NCBI RefSeq assembly: GCF_014230355.1
Contig: NZ_JACLAX010000003.1
Coordinates: 1-64,000 of the forward strand
DNA from: Novosphingobium piscinae
GTDB lineage: Bacteria; Pseudomonadota; Alphaproteobacteria; Sphingomonadales; Sphingomonadaceae
DNA: 64,000 nt
Reading direction: 5' to 3'
Shown one piece after another: positions 33,848 through 43,700 of the stretch. The number at the start of each line of letters is the position of its first letter. Position 1 is the first letter of the stretch. The translations under genes were made by a program, and so were the position numbers. The notes beneath the pieces were generated by a model. That model saw only the letters and a program-made list of their open reading frames with translations. It ran no database searches and was not told where the DNA came from.

Positions 33848-35085
33848 CGGGGCAGGACTCCGGCATCGCGCAGGGTCAGACGCTCGCGCTGGATGAAGGG
33901 ATTGCGGCGCGTGATCGCCAGCAGGAACCCGACCCCCAGGCACAGGGCGATGGTCGATGAGCCGCCGTAGGAGATCAGTGGCAGGGTCATCCCCTTCGAC
34001 GGGAACAGCTGCAGGTTGACGAGGATGTTGATGAAGGCCTGCCCGCCGAGCTGGGCGGTCAGACCGGTCGCCGCGAGCACGGTGAACAGGTCTTCCTCAT
34101 CCGTCAGGCGCAGCAGCACCCGCACCACCAGCGCCATGTAGAGCAGCACGATCAGGCCGCAGATCAACAGCCCGAACTCCTCGCCGATGACCGAGAAGAT
34201 GTAGTCGGTGTGCGCTTCGGGCAGGGCCAGCTTGCGCGTGCCGAGCCACAGCCCGGAGCCGGTCCAGCCCCCGGCATTGAGCGTGCGCGAGGCGAGGTCG
34301 ACCTGGTCGTAGGCCGTCCCGCCGCCGAGGAAGCTGTCGATCCGGTGCCGGGCGTTGTCGTAGAGGAAATAGGTGGCGATGACCCCGACGATGCCCAGGC
34401 CGATGACGATGGCGATGCGCTGCAGCGGCAAGCCCGACAGCAGGACCAGCACGAACCACACGCCCACGAACAGCACGGTCGAGCCGAAATCGGGCTGGAG
34501 CATGAGCAGCACGGCGACCAGCGCGGTCACCGCCCCGGTGATCAGCACCACCGGCAGCTTGGGATCGCGCAGCCGCCACGACAGCACCCAGGCCATGGCG
34601 ATGGCATAGGCCGGCTTGAGGAATTCGGACGGCTGCAGCGAAACCCCGAGGTTGAGCCAGCGCTTGGCCCCGTTGACGTTGGTGCCGATCAGCGGGACCA
34701 GCATCAGCGCGAAGATCATCCCGAAGCCGAGCAGGATCCCGGCGCGCCGCGCGGTCTCGCGCGGGAGGGTCGAAGCGGCGAACATCGCCACCAGGCCGAC
34801 CAGCTGCCAGCGCAGGTGGATCACGAAGAAGTGCAGGTCGTCCAGCCGGGTCGCGGCGGTCGACAGGCGCCGGGCGCTGGCCGGGGACGAGGCCGCCACG
34901 GCGGCGGCGCCGATCGCCATCAGCGAGAGCACCAGCATCAGCAGGACACGATCGATCTCGCGCCACCAGACCCCGAAGTCGTGGCGGCGGTTGCGGCGCC
35001 GGCGCAGCCCGATCACTCCGCCGGCGCGGGGGATGTAGGGCGTCTGCACGGGCGCGACGGACGAGGCCGATGCGGGCGGGGTCAC
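33844..35085 (-). CDS. ftsW: Septal peptidoglycan glycosyltransferase FtsW (SEDS family)
   Basis: This 413-residue membrane protein starts at GTG 35085, overlapping murD as GTGA. The N-terminal 45 residues are cytoplasmic and basic (GLRRRRNRRHDF), followed by about ten transmembrane helices. SEDS signatures are GTNVNGAKRWLNLGVSLQPSEFLKPAYA, LLMLQPDFGSTVLF and, near the C-terminus, FPSKGMTLPLISYGGSSTIALCLGVGFLLAI. The aspartate in QPDFG is the catalytic-site residue of the family. FtsW polymerises lipid II at the septum with FtsI. Both are encoded in this cluster. Confidence 0.95.
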   Translation of the reverse strand: MTPPASASSVAPVQTPYIPRAGGVIGLRRRRNRRHDFGVWWREIDRVLLMLVLSLMAIGAAAVAASSPASARRLSTAATRLDDLHFFVIHLRWQLVGLVAMFAASTLPRETARRAGILLGFGMIFALMLVPLIGTNVNGAKRWLNLGVSLQPSEFLKPAYAIAMAWVLSWRLRDPKLPVVLITGAVTALVAVLLMLQPDFGSTVLFVGVWFVLVLLSGLPLQRIAIVIGLGIVGVIATYFLYDNARHRIDSFLGGGTAYDQVDLASRTLNAGGWTGSGLWLGTRKLALPEAHTDYIFSVIGEEFGLLICGLIVLLYMALVVRVLLRLTDEEDLFTVLAATGLTAQLGGQAFINILVNLQLFPSKGMTLPLISYGGSSTIALCLGVGFLLAITRRNPFIQRERLTLRDAGVLPR

Positions 35086-36434
35086 GGCCGGGGCTCCCCT
35101 TCGAGCAGGGCGGCGACGATCTGGCGGAAGGCGTCGCCGCGCGCCTCATAGTCGCGGAACTGGTCGAACGAGGCGCAGGCCGGCGACAGCAGCACCACAT
35201 CGCCCGGCACCGCGGCGGCGATGGCGTGGCGGATCGCCTCGGCCATCATCTCGGCCCGGTGCACCGGCATGTGCGGTTCGAGCAGCTCGGCGAAGCGCGG
35301 GCCGGCATCGCCGATGGTATAGGCCGCAGCGATGTGCCCGAACCACGGGGCGCATTCGTCCAGATCGTCACCCTTCGGCAGGCCGCCGAGGATCCAGTGG
35401 ATGCGGCGGTGCTCGGGCGCCGCCGGGAGCGGCGGAAAGGCGGCCAGCGCCGGCGCGGCCGAGGCCGGGTTGGTCGCCTTGCTGTCGTTGATGAACAGGA
35501 CCCCGCCAGACTCGGCAACCCGCTCCATGCGGTGCGGCAGGCCGCGGAACCCGGCCAGCCCGGCGCGCCACTGCGCCTCGGTCAGCCCCAGCGCGGTGAC
35601 GATCGCCACCGCCGCGGCCGCGTTCTGCAGATTGTGCGGGCCCTGCAGCGCCGGCCACTCGCCCTGGAACGCGGCGATGTCGGCGCCATCGACCCGCTGC
35701 ACCATGTCTTTGCCGCGGCGCAGCTCCTCGCGCAGCGCCACGTCGAGCGTCTCGGTATCGCTGATCCCGAAGACCGCGGGGTGGTCGGCGCCCTGCATCG
35801 CGAACAGCCGTGCCTTGGCTGCGGCATAGGCCGCGAAGGTGCCATAGCGATCGAGGTGATCGGGGGTGATGTTGAGCAACGCGGCCACATCGCAATCGAG
35901 ACTGTGGGTCAGGTCGATCTGGTAGGACGACAGCTCGAGCACATAGACGCCGCCCTCGGGCAGCGGCGCCTCGCCGAGGATCGGCAGGCCGATGTTGCCG
36001 CCCATCAGGGTGGTTACCCCGGCGCTGTGGAGCAGGTGGTGGACCAGCGCGGTCGTGGTCGACTTGCCGTTGGTCCCGGTGATCCCGACCACGCGATGCG
36101 GCGGCAGGCTGGCGCGCGCCTGGGCGAACAGCTCGATGTCGCCGATCAGCGGCACGCCGTGGCGCAGCGCCGCGTCGCCGATCGGATGGCGGTTGATCGG
36201 CACGCCGGGGGACACCACGATCCCGTCAAAGCCGGTCAGGTCGGCCAGCACCGGATCGGCCAGTTCGACCCGGTCGCCGAAGGCATTGGCCAGGGTCTGG
36301 CGCGGCTCGTCGCGGCTGTCCCAGGCCATCACCCGTGCCCCGCTCGCCAGCAACGCCCGCACCACGGCCAGACCCGTACGGGCCAGCCCGAGCACCGCAT
36401 AGCGCCGTCCGGCGAAGTGGGGCGAAGTGATCAT
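35082..36434 (-). CDS. murD: UDP-N-acetylmuramoyl-L-alanine--D-glutamate ligase
   Basis: This 450-residue ligase starts at ATG 36434. It has the N-terminal YAVLGLARTGLAVVRAL nucleotide fold, the P-loop GITGTNGKSTTTALV at about 112-126, ELSSYQID, NITPDHLDRYG, and the C-terminal FINDSKATNP and LLSPACASFDQFRDYEARGDAF that bind D-glutamate. These motifs distinguish MurD from the other Mur ligases. It adds D-Glu to UDP-MurNAc-L-Ala. It starts 13 bp after the mraY stop. Confidence 0.96.
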   Translation of the reverse strand: MITSPHFAGRRYAVLGLARTGLAVVRALLASGARVMAWDSRDEPRQTLANAFGDRVELADPVLADLTGFDGIVVSPGVPINRHPIGDAALRHGVPLIGDIELFAQARASLPPHRVVGITGTNGKSTTTALVHHLLHSAGVTTLMGGNIGLPILGEAPLPEGGVYVLELSSYQIDLTHSLDCDVAALLNITPDHLDRYGTFAAYAAAKARLFAMQGADHPAVFGISDTETLDVALREELRRGKDMVQRVDGADIAAFQGEWPALQGPHNLQNAAAAVAIVTALGLTEAQWRAGLAGFRGLPHRMERVAESGGVLFINDSKATNPASAAPALAAFPPLPAAPEHRRIHWILGGLPKGDDLDECAPWFGHIAAAYTIGDAGPRFAELLEPHMPVHRAEMMAEAIRHAIAAAVPGDVVLLSPACASFDQFRDYEARGDAFRQIVAALLEGEPRP

Positions 36435-36447
36435 CGCGCCGCCCGGG

Positions 36448-37518
36448 TCACCGCAGCTTCAAGGTCGAGAGACCGATGATCGCGAGGATGATCGAAACGA
36501 TCCAGAAGCGGATCACCACGGTCGATTCCGCCCAGCCCAGCTTCTCGAAGTGGTGGTGGATCGGCGCCATCAGGAACACCCGCTTGCCGGTGCGCTTGTA
36601 GACGAACACCTGGATGATCACCGAGACGGCCTCCATCACGAACAGCCCGCCGACGATGGCCAGCACGATCTCGTGGTGGGCCGCCACGGCAATGGCGCCC
36701 AGCGCGCCGCCCAGCGCAAGGCTGCCGGTATCGCCCATGAACACCGCCGCGGGCGGGGCGTTGAACCAGAGGAACGCCAGACCCGCCCCCATGATCCCGG
36801 CGCAGAGGATCGCCAGTTCACCGGCGCGCGGCACATAGGGAATGCCGAGATAGTGGGCATAGTCGATGCGGCCGGCCAGGTAGGCGATGATCGCGAAGGT
36901 GCCCGCGGCGATGATCACCGGCATGATGGCCAGCCCGTCGAGCCCGTCGGTCAGGTTCACCGCATTGCCCGCGCCGACGATCACCACGGCGGCGAACACG
37001 TAGTACAGCGGGCCCAGCGGAATGTAGCGGCCCGACAGGAACGGGATATAGAGGTTGGTGCTGATCTGGCTGACGATGATCCAGGCGGCGACGCCGGCGA
37101 CGGCAAATTCCATCATCAGCCGCACCCGCCCGGGCACGCCCTTGTGGCTGTACTTCGTCACCTTGTCGAAATCGTCCATGAAGCCGATCGCGCCGAACCC
37201 CACCGTAACCGCCAGGCAGGCCCAGACGAAGGGATTGGTCAGGTCCATCCACAGCAGCATCGAGACGACCAGCGCGATCAGGATCATCAGCCCGCCCATC
37301 GTCGGAGTGCCGCGCTTGGCGAGGTGGCTCTGCGGGCCATCATCGCGGATCGGCTGGCCCTTGCCCTGGCGCACGCGCAGCATGTTGATGAAGCGCGGAC
37401 CGATGATCATGCCGATGACCAGGGCGGTGATCAGCGTGGCCCCGGCGCGAAAGGACTGGTAGCGGATAAGGTTCACGATGCCGGGGAAATGCATCCATTC
37501 GGCGATGAGGTAGAGCAT
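36448..37518 (-). CDS. mraY: Phospho-N-acetylmuramoyl-pentapeptide transferase
   Basis: This 356-residue membrane enzyme has ten hydrophobic segments. Diagnostic motifs are [19 protein letters not shown] with the two catalytic aspartates, [29 protein letters not shown], and the histidine cluster [15 protein letters not shown]. MraY moves phospho-MurNAc-pentapeptide to undecaprenyl phosphate, making lipid I, the first membrane step. ATG 37518 starts MLYLIAEW, the standard start. It lies 12 bp after the murF stop. Confidence 0.97.
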   Translation of the reverse strand: MLYLIAEWMHFPGIVNLIRYQSFRAGATLITALVIGMIIGPRFINMLRVRQGKGQPIRDDGPQSHLAKRGTPTMGGLMILIALVVSMLLWMDLTNPFVWACLAVTVGFGAIGFMDDFDKVTKYSHKGVPGRVRLMMEFAVAGVAAWIIVSQISTNLYIPFLSGRYIPLGPLYYVFAAVVIVGAGNAVNLTDGLDGLAIMPVIIAAGTFAIIAYLAGRIDYAHYLGIPYVPRAGELAILCAGIMGAGLAFLWFNAPPAAVFMGDTGSLALGGALGAIAVAAHHEIVLAIVGGLFVMEAVSVIIQVFVYKRTGKRVFLMAPIHHHFEKLGWAESTVVIRFWIVSIILAIIGLSTLKLR

Positions 37519-37530
37519 CGGTGCGCGAAC

Positions 37531-38997
37531 CTAACCTTGTTGTTGCGTGGTGAGCGCCTCGACGACCCGGCCCAGTCCCACCGAATTCGATCCCTTGACG
37601 AGGATGACGTCACCGTCCGCCACGCCCAGCGCCGCGAGGGCAGCCAGCGCCTCAGCAGCGTTCTGGCAATGGGCGAAGGGGATGGCTTTGCCAAGCGCGG
37701 CGCCGGCCGATTTCCCCAGTTCGTCGGCCAGCGCGGCCATTTCGGCGCCAACCAGGATGGCGTGGTCGACTCCTGCTGCGGCGAGCGGCGCGGCCAGCTC
37801 GGCATGGAACCGGGGGCCGTGTTCGCCCAGCTCCTTCATCGCCCCCAGCACGGCGATGCGGCGGCGCGCCGGGGCACTGCCGAGCTGGGCCAGGGTGGCC
37901 TCCATCGAGGCCGGGTTGGCGTTGTAGCTCTCATCGATCACCAGCGCGGTGCCGCCCGCCGCCGGCACGGTGTGCCGCGCGCCGCGGCCCTTGAGCCCCT
38001 CAAGCTCGGCCAGGGCCAGCCCGGCCGCGCCGAGATCGCCCCCGGCCGCGCGCACCGCGGCCATCACCGCCAGCGAATTGATCACCCAGTGCTCGCCCGG
38101 GCTGGCGACAGTGTAGCAGAGCCGGCGATCGCCCAGATCGGCCGTGACCAGCGAACCGCCACCCGGCGCCGCGACTGCATCGAGCAGCCGCACGTCGGCA
38201 TGGTCGGCCCGTCCGAACGACACCACCTGCGCGCGGACCAGCAGCGCCGCCGCGCGCAGCCGCGGATAGTGCGGACTGTCCGCCGGGATGATCGCCACCC
38301 CGCCCGGCTCGAGCCCCCGGAAAATCTCGGCCTTGGCATCGGCGATCGCCTCAAGGCTGCCAAGGTTCTCGATGTGGGCGGGGGCGATCGCAGTGATCAG
38401 CGCCACGTGGGGCCGCACCTGCGCGGTCAGGGCGGCGATCTCGCCGGCATGGTTCATCCCCATCTCGAACACGCCGAAGCGGCTGCCAGCAGGGGTCCGG
38501 GCGAGGCTGAGCGGAACTCCGACGTGGTTGTTGTAGCTCTTGACCGAGCGATGGGCGCGGCCGTGGCAGGCGCGATCCAGCGCGGCGAACAGCGCCTCCT
38601 TGACCCCGGTCTTGCCCACCGAGCCGGTCACCCCGAGGACGCAGGCCTCGGGCGCCAGACGCGCGCGGGCCGCGGCCCCGAGCCGCTCGAGCGCGCGCGC
38701 GGTGTCGGCCACCAGCACGTGCGGCCAGGGCACCGGCCGATCGACCACGGCGGCGGCAGCGCCCTTGGCGAAGGCCGCCTCGAGAAAGCGGTGGCCATCG
38801 GTGCTTTCGCCCTTGAGCGCGAAGAACAGATCCCCTTCGCGCACGTCGCGGCTGTCGATCTCGACCCCCGAGACCTGGAACGCGCCGCTGGCCGTGCCGC
38901 CGGTCGCCGCGGCGATCTCCGCGGCGGACCACAGCGCGAGCGGATAGGCGTCGAACGGGTCGACCGGCCAGTCGATCAGGGCGGCATGGGCGTTCAT
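37531..38997 (-). CDS. murF: UDP-N-acetylmuramoyl-tripeptide--D-alanyl-D-alanine ligase
   Basis: This 488-residue ligase starts at ATG 38997, which overlaps the murE stop as ATGA; a codon 12 bp upstream is in frame but less supported. It shows GVEIDSRDVREGDLFFALKG at the N-terminus, the P-loop GVTGSVGKTGVKEALF at about 125-140, FEMGMNHAGEIAALT, and ESYNANPASMEATL, all MurF signatures. It attaches the D-Ala-D-Ala made by Ddl to the UDP-MurNAc-tripeptide. The C-terminus ends in a poly-Gln-like TTQQQG. Confidence 0.95.
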   Translation of the reverse strand: MNAHAALIDWPVDPFDAYPLALWSAAEIAAATGGTASGAFQVSGVEIDSRDVREGDLFFALKGESTDGHRFLEAAFAKGAAAAVVDRPVPWPHVLVADTARALERLGAAARARLAPEACVLGVTGSVGKTGVKEALFAALDRACHGRAHRSVKSYNNHVGVPLSLARTPAGSRFGVFEMGMNHAGEIAALTAQVRPHVALITAIAPAHIENLGSLEAIADAKAEIFRGLEPGGVAIIPADSPHYPRLRAAALLVRAQVVSFGRADHADVRLLDAVAAPGGGSLVTADLGDRRLCYTVASPGEHWVINSLAVMAAVRAAGGDLGAAGLALAELEGLKGRGARHTVPAAGGTALVIDESYNANPASMEATLAQLGSAPARRRIAVLGAMKELGEHGPRFHAELAAPLAAAGVDHAILVGAEMAALADELGKSAGAALGKAIPFAHCQNAAEALAALAALGVADGDVILVKGSNSVGLGRVVEALTTQQQG

Positions 38998-40445
38998 GGC
39001 TGCGCGCACTCCCGGGCTACGGTTACGTCATCGAAGGGCAGGACCCGCATGGCCTCACCCCGTCCCACGATCTGTCCCTGTTCATGCCCCTTCCCGGCGA
39101 TCAGGACGATATCGTCCCGGCCCGCCGCCGCCACGGCCGCGGCGATCGCTTCGCGCCGGCCGCCGATCTCCCGCGCGCCGGGCGCGCCGGCCAGCACCTG
39201 GGCACGGATCGCCGCCGGGTCCTCGCCGCGCGGATTATCATCGGTGACGATCGCGACGTCGGCCTGCGCGGCGACGACCCGGCCCATCTCGGGACGCTTG
39301 CCGGTATCGCGATCGCCGCCGGCGCCGAACACCACGATCAGGCGGCCGCGCACGTGGGGCCGCAGCGCGGCGATCGCCGCCTCCAGCCCGTCGGGGGTAT
39401 GGGCATAGTCGACGTAGATCGGCGCCCCGGTGGCGGTGATCGCGGCCCGCTCAAGCCGGCCGCGCACCGGTTGCAACCGCGCCAGACCATCAAAAGTGCG
39501 CGCCGCATCGCCGCCGGTGGCCAGCACCAGCCCGGCGGCGACCAGCACGTTGGCAGCCTGGTAGGCGCCGATCAGCGGCAGCTCGACCTTGTGGGTCGTG
39601 CCTTGCCAGACGATCTGAAGAGTCTGGCCGAGGTGCCCGGGAACACGCGACAACAGACGCAGGTCCTCGCCCTGCTCGCCCACCGCAAGCACGCGCAGTC
39701 CGCGCGCCCGCGCCGCCGCCAGGGCTGGCTGCGACCACGCATCGTCGGCCCAGATCACGGCCGTGCCGTCGCCATCGACCACCTCGGCGAACAGGCGCAT
39801 CTTGGCGGCGAAATAGGCCTCCATCGTGCCGTGGTAGTCGAGATGATCGCGGCTGAGGTTGGTGAAGGCCGCGGCCCGCACCCGCAGGCCCTCGTTGCGG
39901 TACTGCGACAGCCCATGGCTCGAGGCCTCGTAGGCGACATGGGTCACGCCCTCGCGGGCGAGGCCCGCCATGTTGGCGAGGAAGGTGACGATGTCCGGGG
40001 TGGTGAGCCCGGTCGAGACGCTCTCGTCAGGGGTGGTCACGCCCAGCGTGCCGATCGAGGCGGCCCGGTGCCCGGCCATGCGCCAGAGCTGCCGGGTCAT
40101 TTCGACCGTCGAGGTCTTGCCATTGGTTCCGGTGACCGCGACGACGGTCTCGGGGACGGGGGTGAAGAACCCGGCGGCCAGCCGGGCGAAAGCCTGGCGG
40201 GGCTGCTGGGCGGCGATGTGGACCGCGCCGGCAACCTGCGCCTCGGGGCGGGCGACGATCGCCACGGCCCCGGCGGCGATCGCGGCCGGGATGAAGTCCT
40301 CACCGTTGACCGCGCTGCCCGGGAAAGCCCCGAACACTGTCCCGGGGGCGACCTTGCGGTGGTCGATGGCGAAACCGGTGACTTTCGCCTCCGCGCCTGC
40401 GGCCAGCGTGATCCCCGCCTGTGCAGCCAGGGCGCCGAGTTTCAT
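38994..40445 (-). CDS. murE: UDP-MurNAc-L-Ala-D-Glu--meso-diaminopimelate ligase
   Basis: This 483-residue ligase starts at ATG 40445, overlapping ftsI as ATGA. The UDP domain is at about 1-95, the P-loop AVTGTNGKTSTVEM at about 104-117, and ASSHGLSQYR, NLSRDHLDYHGTMEAYF and VDYAHTPDGLEAAI follow. The C-terminal domain carries TDDNPRGEDP; the DNPR box selects meso-diaminopimelate over lysine, so the cell has DAP-type Gram-negative peptidoglycan. GKGHEQGQIVG completes the family signature. Confidence 0.96.
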   Translation of the reverse strand: MKLGALAAQAGITLAAGAEAKVTGFAIDHRKVAPGTVFGAFPGSAVNGEDFIPAAIAAGAVAIVARPEAQVAGAVHIAAQQPRQAFARLAAGFFTPVPETVVAVTGTNGKTSTVEMTRQLWRMAGHRAASIGTLGVTTPDESVSTGLTTPDIVTFLANMAGLAREGVTHVAYEASSHGLSQYRNEGLRVRAAAFTNLSRDHLDYHGTMEAYFAAKMRLFAEVVDGDGTAVIWADDAWSQPALAAARARGLRVLAVGEQGEDLRLLSRVPGHLGQTLQIVWQGTTHKVELPLIGAYQAANVLVAAGLVLATGGDAARTFDGLARLQPVRGRLERAAITATGAPIYVDYAHTPDGLEAAIAALRPHVRGRLIVVFGAGGDRDTGKRPEMGRVVAAQADVAIVTDDNPRGEDPAAIRAQVLAGAPGAREIGGRREAIAAAVAAAGRDDIVLIAGKGHEQGQIVGRGEAMRVLPFDDVTVARECAQP

Positions 40446-42172
40446 TCGCCATCTCCGTTCGCGACCAGGGGTGACAGGTCGGAGATGTCGATATCACGGG
40501 TCGCGTCGGGCATCACCCCCAGCAGGGGCCCGATCCGCGGCACCACGCGGCCGACGATCGGCGCAGCGTTCCAGGCGGCGGTGCGCTGGCCCGAAGTGGC
40601 CTGGGTGCCCTGCGGCTCGTCCAGCATCGCGATCACCACGTAGCGCGGGCGGTCCATCGGGAAGGCGGCGGCGAAGGTGGCGATCAGCGAGGTCTTGCGA
40701 TAGCCGCCGGCGCCAGGCTTTTCGGCCGACCCGGTCTTGCCGCCGACGCGATAGCCCACCGCATCGGCCTTCTTGCCGGTGCCATCGGCCACGATCATGC
40801 GCAGCAGTTGGCGCATGCGGGCGCTGGTGCTGGCCTTGAACACGCGGCGACCGGCGGGAATCTGCCCCGGAGCAAGGCGGCGCAGCGTGGCCGGACGCCA
40901 GATCCCGCCGTTGACCAGCGCGGCATAGGCCGAGGCGAGGTGCAGCGGGGTCACCGCAAGGCCGTGGCCATAAGACACGGTCATCGTCGTGATCCGCGCC
41001 CACTGCCCCTTTTCCCCGCGGGGCCACAGCGGGAAGCCCTTGGCCGGCAGTTCGATCTGCGGACGGGCGTTCATCCCCAGCGATTCCATCACCCGCTTGA
41101 GCCGCACGCCGCCAAGCTGATCGGCGACCTGGGCGGTGACGATGTTGGACGAGTGGATCAGCGCTTCGGGAATGTTGAGCGAAGCGCCGAAATTGTGGCT
41201 GTCATGGATCTCGAAGCCACCGATGTGCAGCGGGGCGCCCGAAGGATAGCGCCGCGACATGTCGGTCACCACACCGGCATCGATAGCCGCCGCGATCGAG
41301 ATCGGCTTGAAGGTGGAGCCGAGCTCGTAGACCTGGTTCGAGACCCGGTTGAAGATGTTGCTGACGTTCTCCTGGTCGATCAGGTTGGGGTTGAACGAGG
41401 GCAGCGAGGCCAGCGCGACGATCTCGCCGCTGTCGACGTCAAGCACGATCCCGGCAGCGCCCTTGGCGGCCGACATCTGGATGCCGCGCATCAGCTCGTC
41501 CTCGAGCGCGCCCTGGACGCGGGTGTCGAGCGAGAGCATGGCCGGGGTGCCGCGGGTCGCCGGGTCGGTCAGCTGCTTGTCGTAGACCTGCTCCATGCCG
41601 ACGTGCCCGCGGCCATCGGCCGACACATAGCCAAGGACATGCGCGGCCATCGAGCCTTGCGGGTAATAGCGCTCGTTCTCGCGCGGGAACTCCAGCGCGG
41701 GCTCGCCCAGCGCGTGGATGCGGTTGGCGTCCTCGGGCATGATCCGGCGGCGCAGATACTGCGGCTTGCCCGAGGCCAGCTTGGCGGTCAGCCTGGCCAG
41801 ATCCTCATCGGGAAAGATCCGGAGCAGCGCAGCGGCCACCTCGGCCGGCGACTTGACCAGCGCCGGTCCATCGCCCAGCGCGCGCGGGTTGAACCACAGC
41901 GAATAGGCCGGAAATGCGCGCGCCAGCGGCACCCCGTTGCGATCGACGATCTCGCCGCGCGGCGCCTGGCCATCGCCTGCGGCGGCATGCTCCGAGCCAT
42001 CGCCCGCCACGCCCAGCCAGGCGATCCGGCACAGCGAGACCACGCCGATGAAGGTGAACAGGGCGGCCACCAGGTAAACGCGCAGCTTGGCCACCAGCAG
42101 CGAGCGCTGGCGGACATTGACCAGCTGGACCCGGCCGCTCGCCAGGGCGGTGGAGGCCGTGATCGAGGTCAT
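40442..42172 (-). CDS. ftsI: Septal peptidoglycan transpeptidase FtsI (PBP3)
   Basis: This 576-residue class B penicillin-binding protein has an N-terminal basic segment and one membrane anchor at about 29-50 (RVYLVAALFTFIGVVSL). The pedestal domain includes RGEIVDRNGVPLAR. The transpeptidase domain carries the three active-site motifs in order: STFK (nucleophile serine, about 297), SSN and KTGS (KTGSAEK). It cross-links septal peptidoglycan with FtsW. Start ATG 42172 overlaps the ftsL stop as ATGA. There is no C-terminal PASTA domain. Confidence 0.96.
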   Translation of the reverse strand: MTSITASTALASGRVQLVNVRQRSLLVAKLRVYLVAALFTFIGVVSLCRIAWLGVAGDGSEHAAAGDGQAPRGEIVDRNGVPLARAFPAYSLWFNPRALGDGPALVKSPAEVAAALLRIFPDEDLARLTAKLASGKPQYLRRRIMPEDANRIHALGEPALEFPRENERYYPQGSMAAHVLGYVSADGRGHVGMEQVYDKQLTDPATRGTPAMLSLDTRVQGALEDELMRGIQMSAAKGAAGIVLDVDSGEIVALASLPSFNPNLIDQENVSNIFNRVSNQVYELGSTFKPISIAAAIDAGVVTDMSRRYPSGAPLHIGGFEIHDSHNFGASLNIPEALIHSSNIVTAQVADQLGGVRLKRVMESLGMNARPQIELPAKGFPLWPRGEKGQWARITTMTVSYGHGLAVTPLHLASAYAALVNGGIWRPATLRRLAPGQIPAGRRVFKASTSARMRQLLRMIVADGTGKKADAVGYRVGGKTGSAEKPGAGGYRKTSLIATFAAAFPMDRPRYVVIAMLDEPQGTQATSGQRTAAWNAAPIVGRVVPRIGPLLGVMPDATRDIDISDLSPLVANGDGE

Positions 42173-42753
42173 TCTTCGAGCGCCACGCGGGTGGTCTTGA
42201 CCGCGGCCCGGCCGGGCTTCGCGGACTTTTCGACATGCGACAGCCGCTGGACCAGCCCGGCCGGCCCGGCGATCGGGGTGACCCGCGCGACCCGCTGCGG
42301 CCCCTCACCGCGGCGCGGCTCGGCGGCCGTGTCGCGCGGCGTCTCGGCCGCCATCGCCTTGCCGGTCAGCGGGTTGACCATGGCCGGGAAAGCGGACTCG
42401 TCGGCCGGCGCTTCGGCCGCCGCCACCCGGATCATGTCCGGCGCACCGGGCCCACGCGGCTTGCCCAGCGCGGCCAGATCACGCTCGGTCTCGAGGTACT
42501 GCCCGGCGGTGGGCGCCTGATAGCCGAACTCGACCGCATTGAGCGCGGTCAGCTGCTGCTGGTTGGCGCGGGTCTCGAACTCGGTCTCGAGCATGGTCTT
42601 CTCGGCGCGCAGCTGGACCAGGCGCCGCTCGGTCAGCCGCACCTGGCTTTTCACCGCATTGACCTTGAAGGTCAGGGCCAGGGTCAGCGCGAAGCACACG
42701 GCAAGGATCATGGCCCAGCCGATCGAACGGGCGCGGGAACGGGTCAGCCTCAT
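42169..42753 (-). CDS. ftsL: Cell division protein FtsL-like
   Basis: This 194-residue bitopic protein starts at ATG 42753 behind a good AGGAGG, overlapping rsmH as ATGA. A basic stub (MRLTRSRAR) precedes one membrane helix at about 11-30 ([20 protein letters not shown]). A coiled-coil region of about 40 residues follows ([35 protein letters not shown]), then a Pro/Ala-rich periplasmic tail of about 110 residues that is longer than in E. coli FtsL (121 residues in total). FtsL is poorly conserved, so position between rsmH and ftsI plus topology is the main evidence. It would form the FtsQLB complex with FtsQ from this cluster; FtsB is not in the window. Confidence 0.88.
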   Translation of the reverse strand: MRLTRSRARSIGWAMILAVCFALTLALTFKVNAVKSQVRLTERRLVQLRAEKTMLETEFETRANQQQLTALNAVEFGYQAPTAGQYLETERDLAALGKPRGPGAPDMIRVAAAEAPADESAFPAMVNPLTGKAMAAETPRDTAAEPRRGEGPQRVARVTPIAGPAGLVQRLSHVEKSAKPGRAAVKTTRVALEE

Positions 42754-43700
42754 GCGGCCCTCCTGGCAGGTGCAGCGGTACGGGTCGCCGCGCGCAGCGT
42801 GGCGGAACGGGAGCGGGGGTTGGCGGCAAGCTCGCGCTCGGACGGACGGATGCCCTTCGAGACGGCGGCGAAGGTCGGGGCGAAGGCGGCCTGGGTGGCG
42901 GGCATGTGCCGCGAGGCTCCGGCTACCGCACCGCTGGCCTCGCGCAGGAACTGCTTGACGATGCGGTCTTCCAGGCTGTGGAAGCTGACCACCGCGAGCC
43001 GCCCGCCCTCGCCCAGCAGGGTCTCGGCCGCGGCCAGCCCGGCGCGCAGCTCGTCCAGCTCGGCGTTGATGTGGATCCGGATCGCCTGGAACGAACGGGT
43101 CGCCGGGTCCTTCGGTGCCCCCGGCTTGTGGCCCAGCGCGCGGCGGACCACAGCGGCGAGTTCGCCGGTGGTGCTGAGCGGGCGCGCCGCCACGATCGCC
43201 CGCGCGACCCGGCGCGACTGGCGCTCCTCCCCATACTGGTAGAGCACGTCGGCGATCGTGCTCTCGGCCGCGGTGTTGAGGAAGTCGGCGGCGCTCTCGC
43301 CGGTCTGGCCCATCCGCATGTCGAGCGGACCATCGACCGCGAAGGCGAAGCCGCGCTCGGCCTGGTCGAGCTGCATCGAGGAGACCCCGATGTCCATCAC
43401 CACCCCGTCGACGCGGGCGATGCCGAGGTCGGCCAGACTGGCGACCATCTCGGAGAAGCGGCGCGGATGGAGCACCAGGCGCGGCGGCTCGGCCTGGTCC
43501 GCGGCCCAGCGCTGCCCGGCGGCGATCGCGTCGGGATCGCGGTCGAAGGCGTGGACCGTCGCCCCGGTGGCGAGCAGGCGACGGGTGTAGCCCCCGGCGC
43601 CGAAGGTGGCGTCGACGATCACGTCGCCCGGCGCGGGGTGCAGCGCGGCCGCCACCTCGTCGAGCAACACGGGAATGTGGGGCACCCCGACCCCGCTCAT
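42750..43700 (-). CDS. rsmH: 16S rRNA (cytosine(1402)-N4)-methyltransferase
   Basis: This 316-residue SAM methyltransferase (formerly MraW) has HIPVLLDEV at the start, [14 protein letters not shown] for SAM binding, [22 protein letters not shown], and RTIxxx-like [30 protein letters not shown], then [18 protein letters not shown]. These are the RsmH signatures. It N4-methylates C1402 in the ribosomal P site. It is normally second in the dcw cluster after mraZ, as here, and both overlaps (with mraZ and ftsL) are ATGA. Confidence 0.96.
   Translation of the reverse strand: MSGVGVPHIPVLLDEVAAALHPAPGDVIVDATFGAGGYTRRLLATGATVHAFDRDPDAIAAGQRWAADQAEPPRLVLHPRRFSEMVASLADLGIARVDGVVMDIGVSSMQLDQAERGFAFAVDGPLDMRMGQTGESAADFLNTAAESTIADVLYQYGEERQSRRVARAIVAARPLSTTGELAAVVRRALGHKPGAPKDPATRSFQAIRIHINAELDELRAGLAAAETLLGEGGRLAVVSFHSLEDRIVKQFLREASGAVAGASRHMPATQAAFAPTFAAVSKGIRPSERELAANPRSRSATLRAATRTAAPARRAA

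Noticed and set aside
36427..39408. A 993-codon open frame opposite mraY and murF
   Set aside because: Shadow of the codon bias on the other strand; mraY and murF have every expected motif, and this frame has none.
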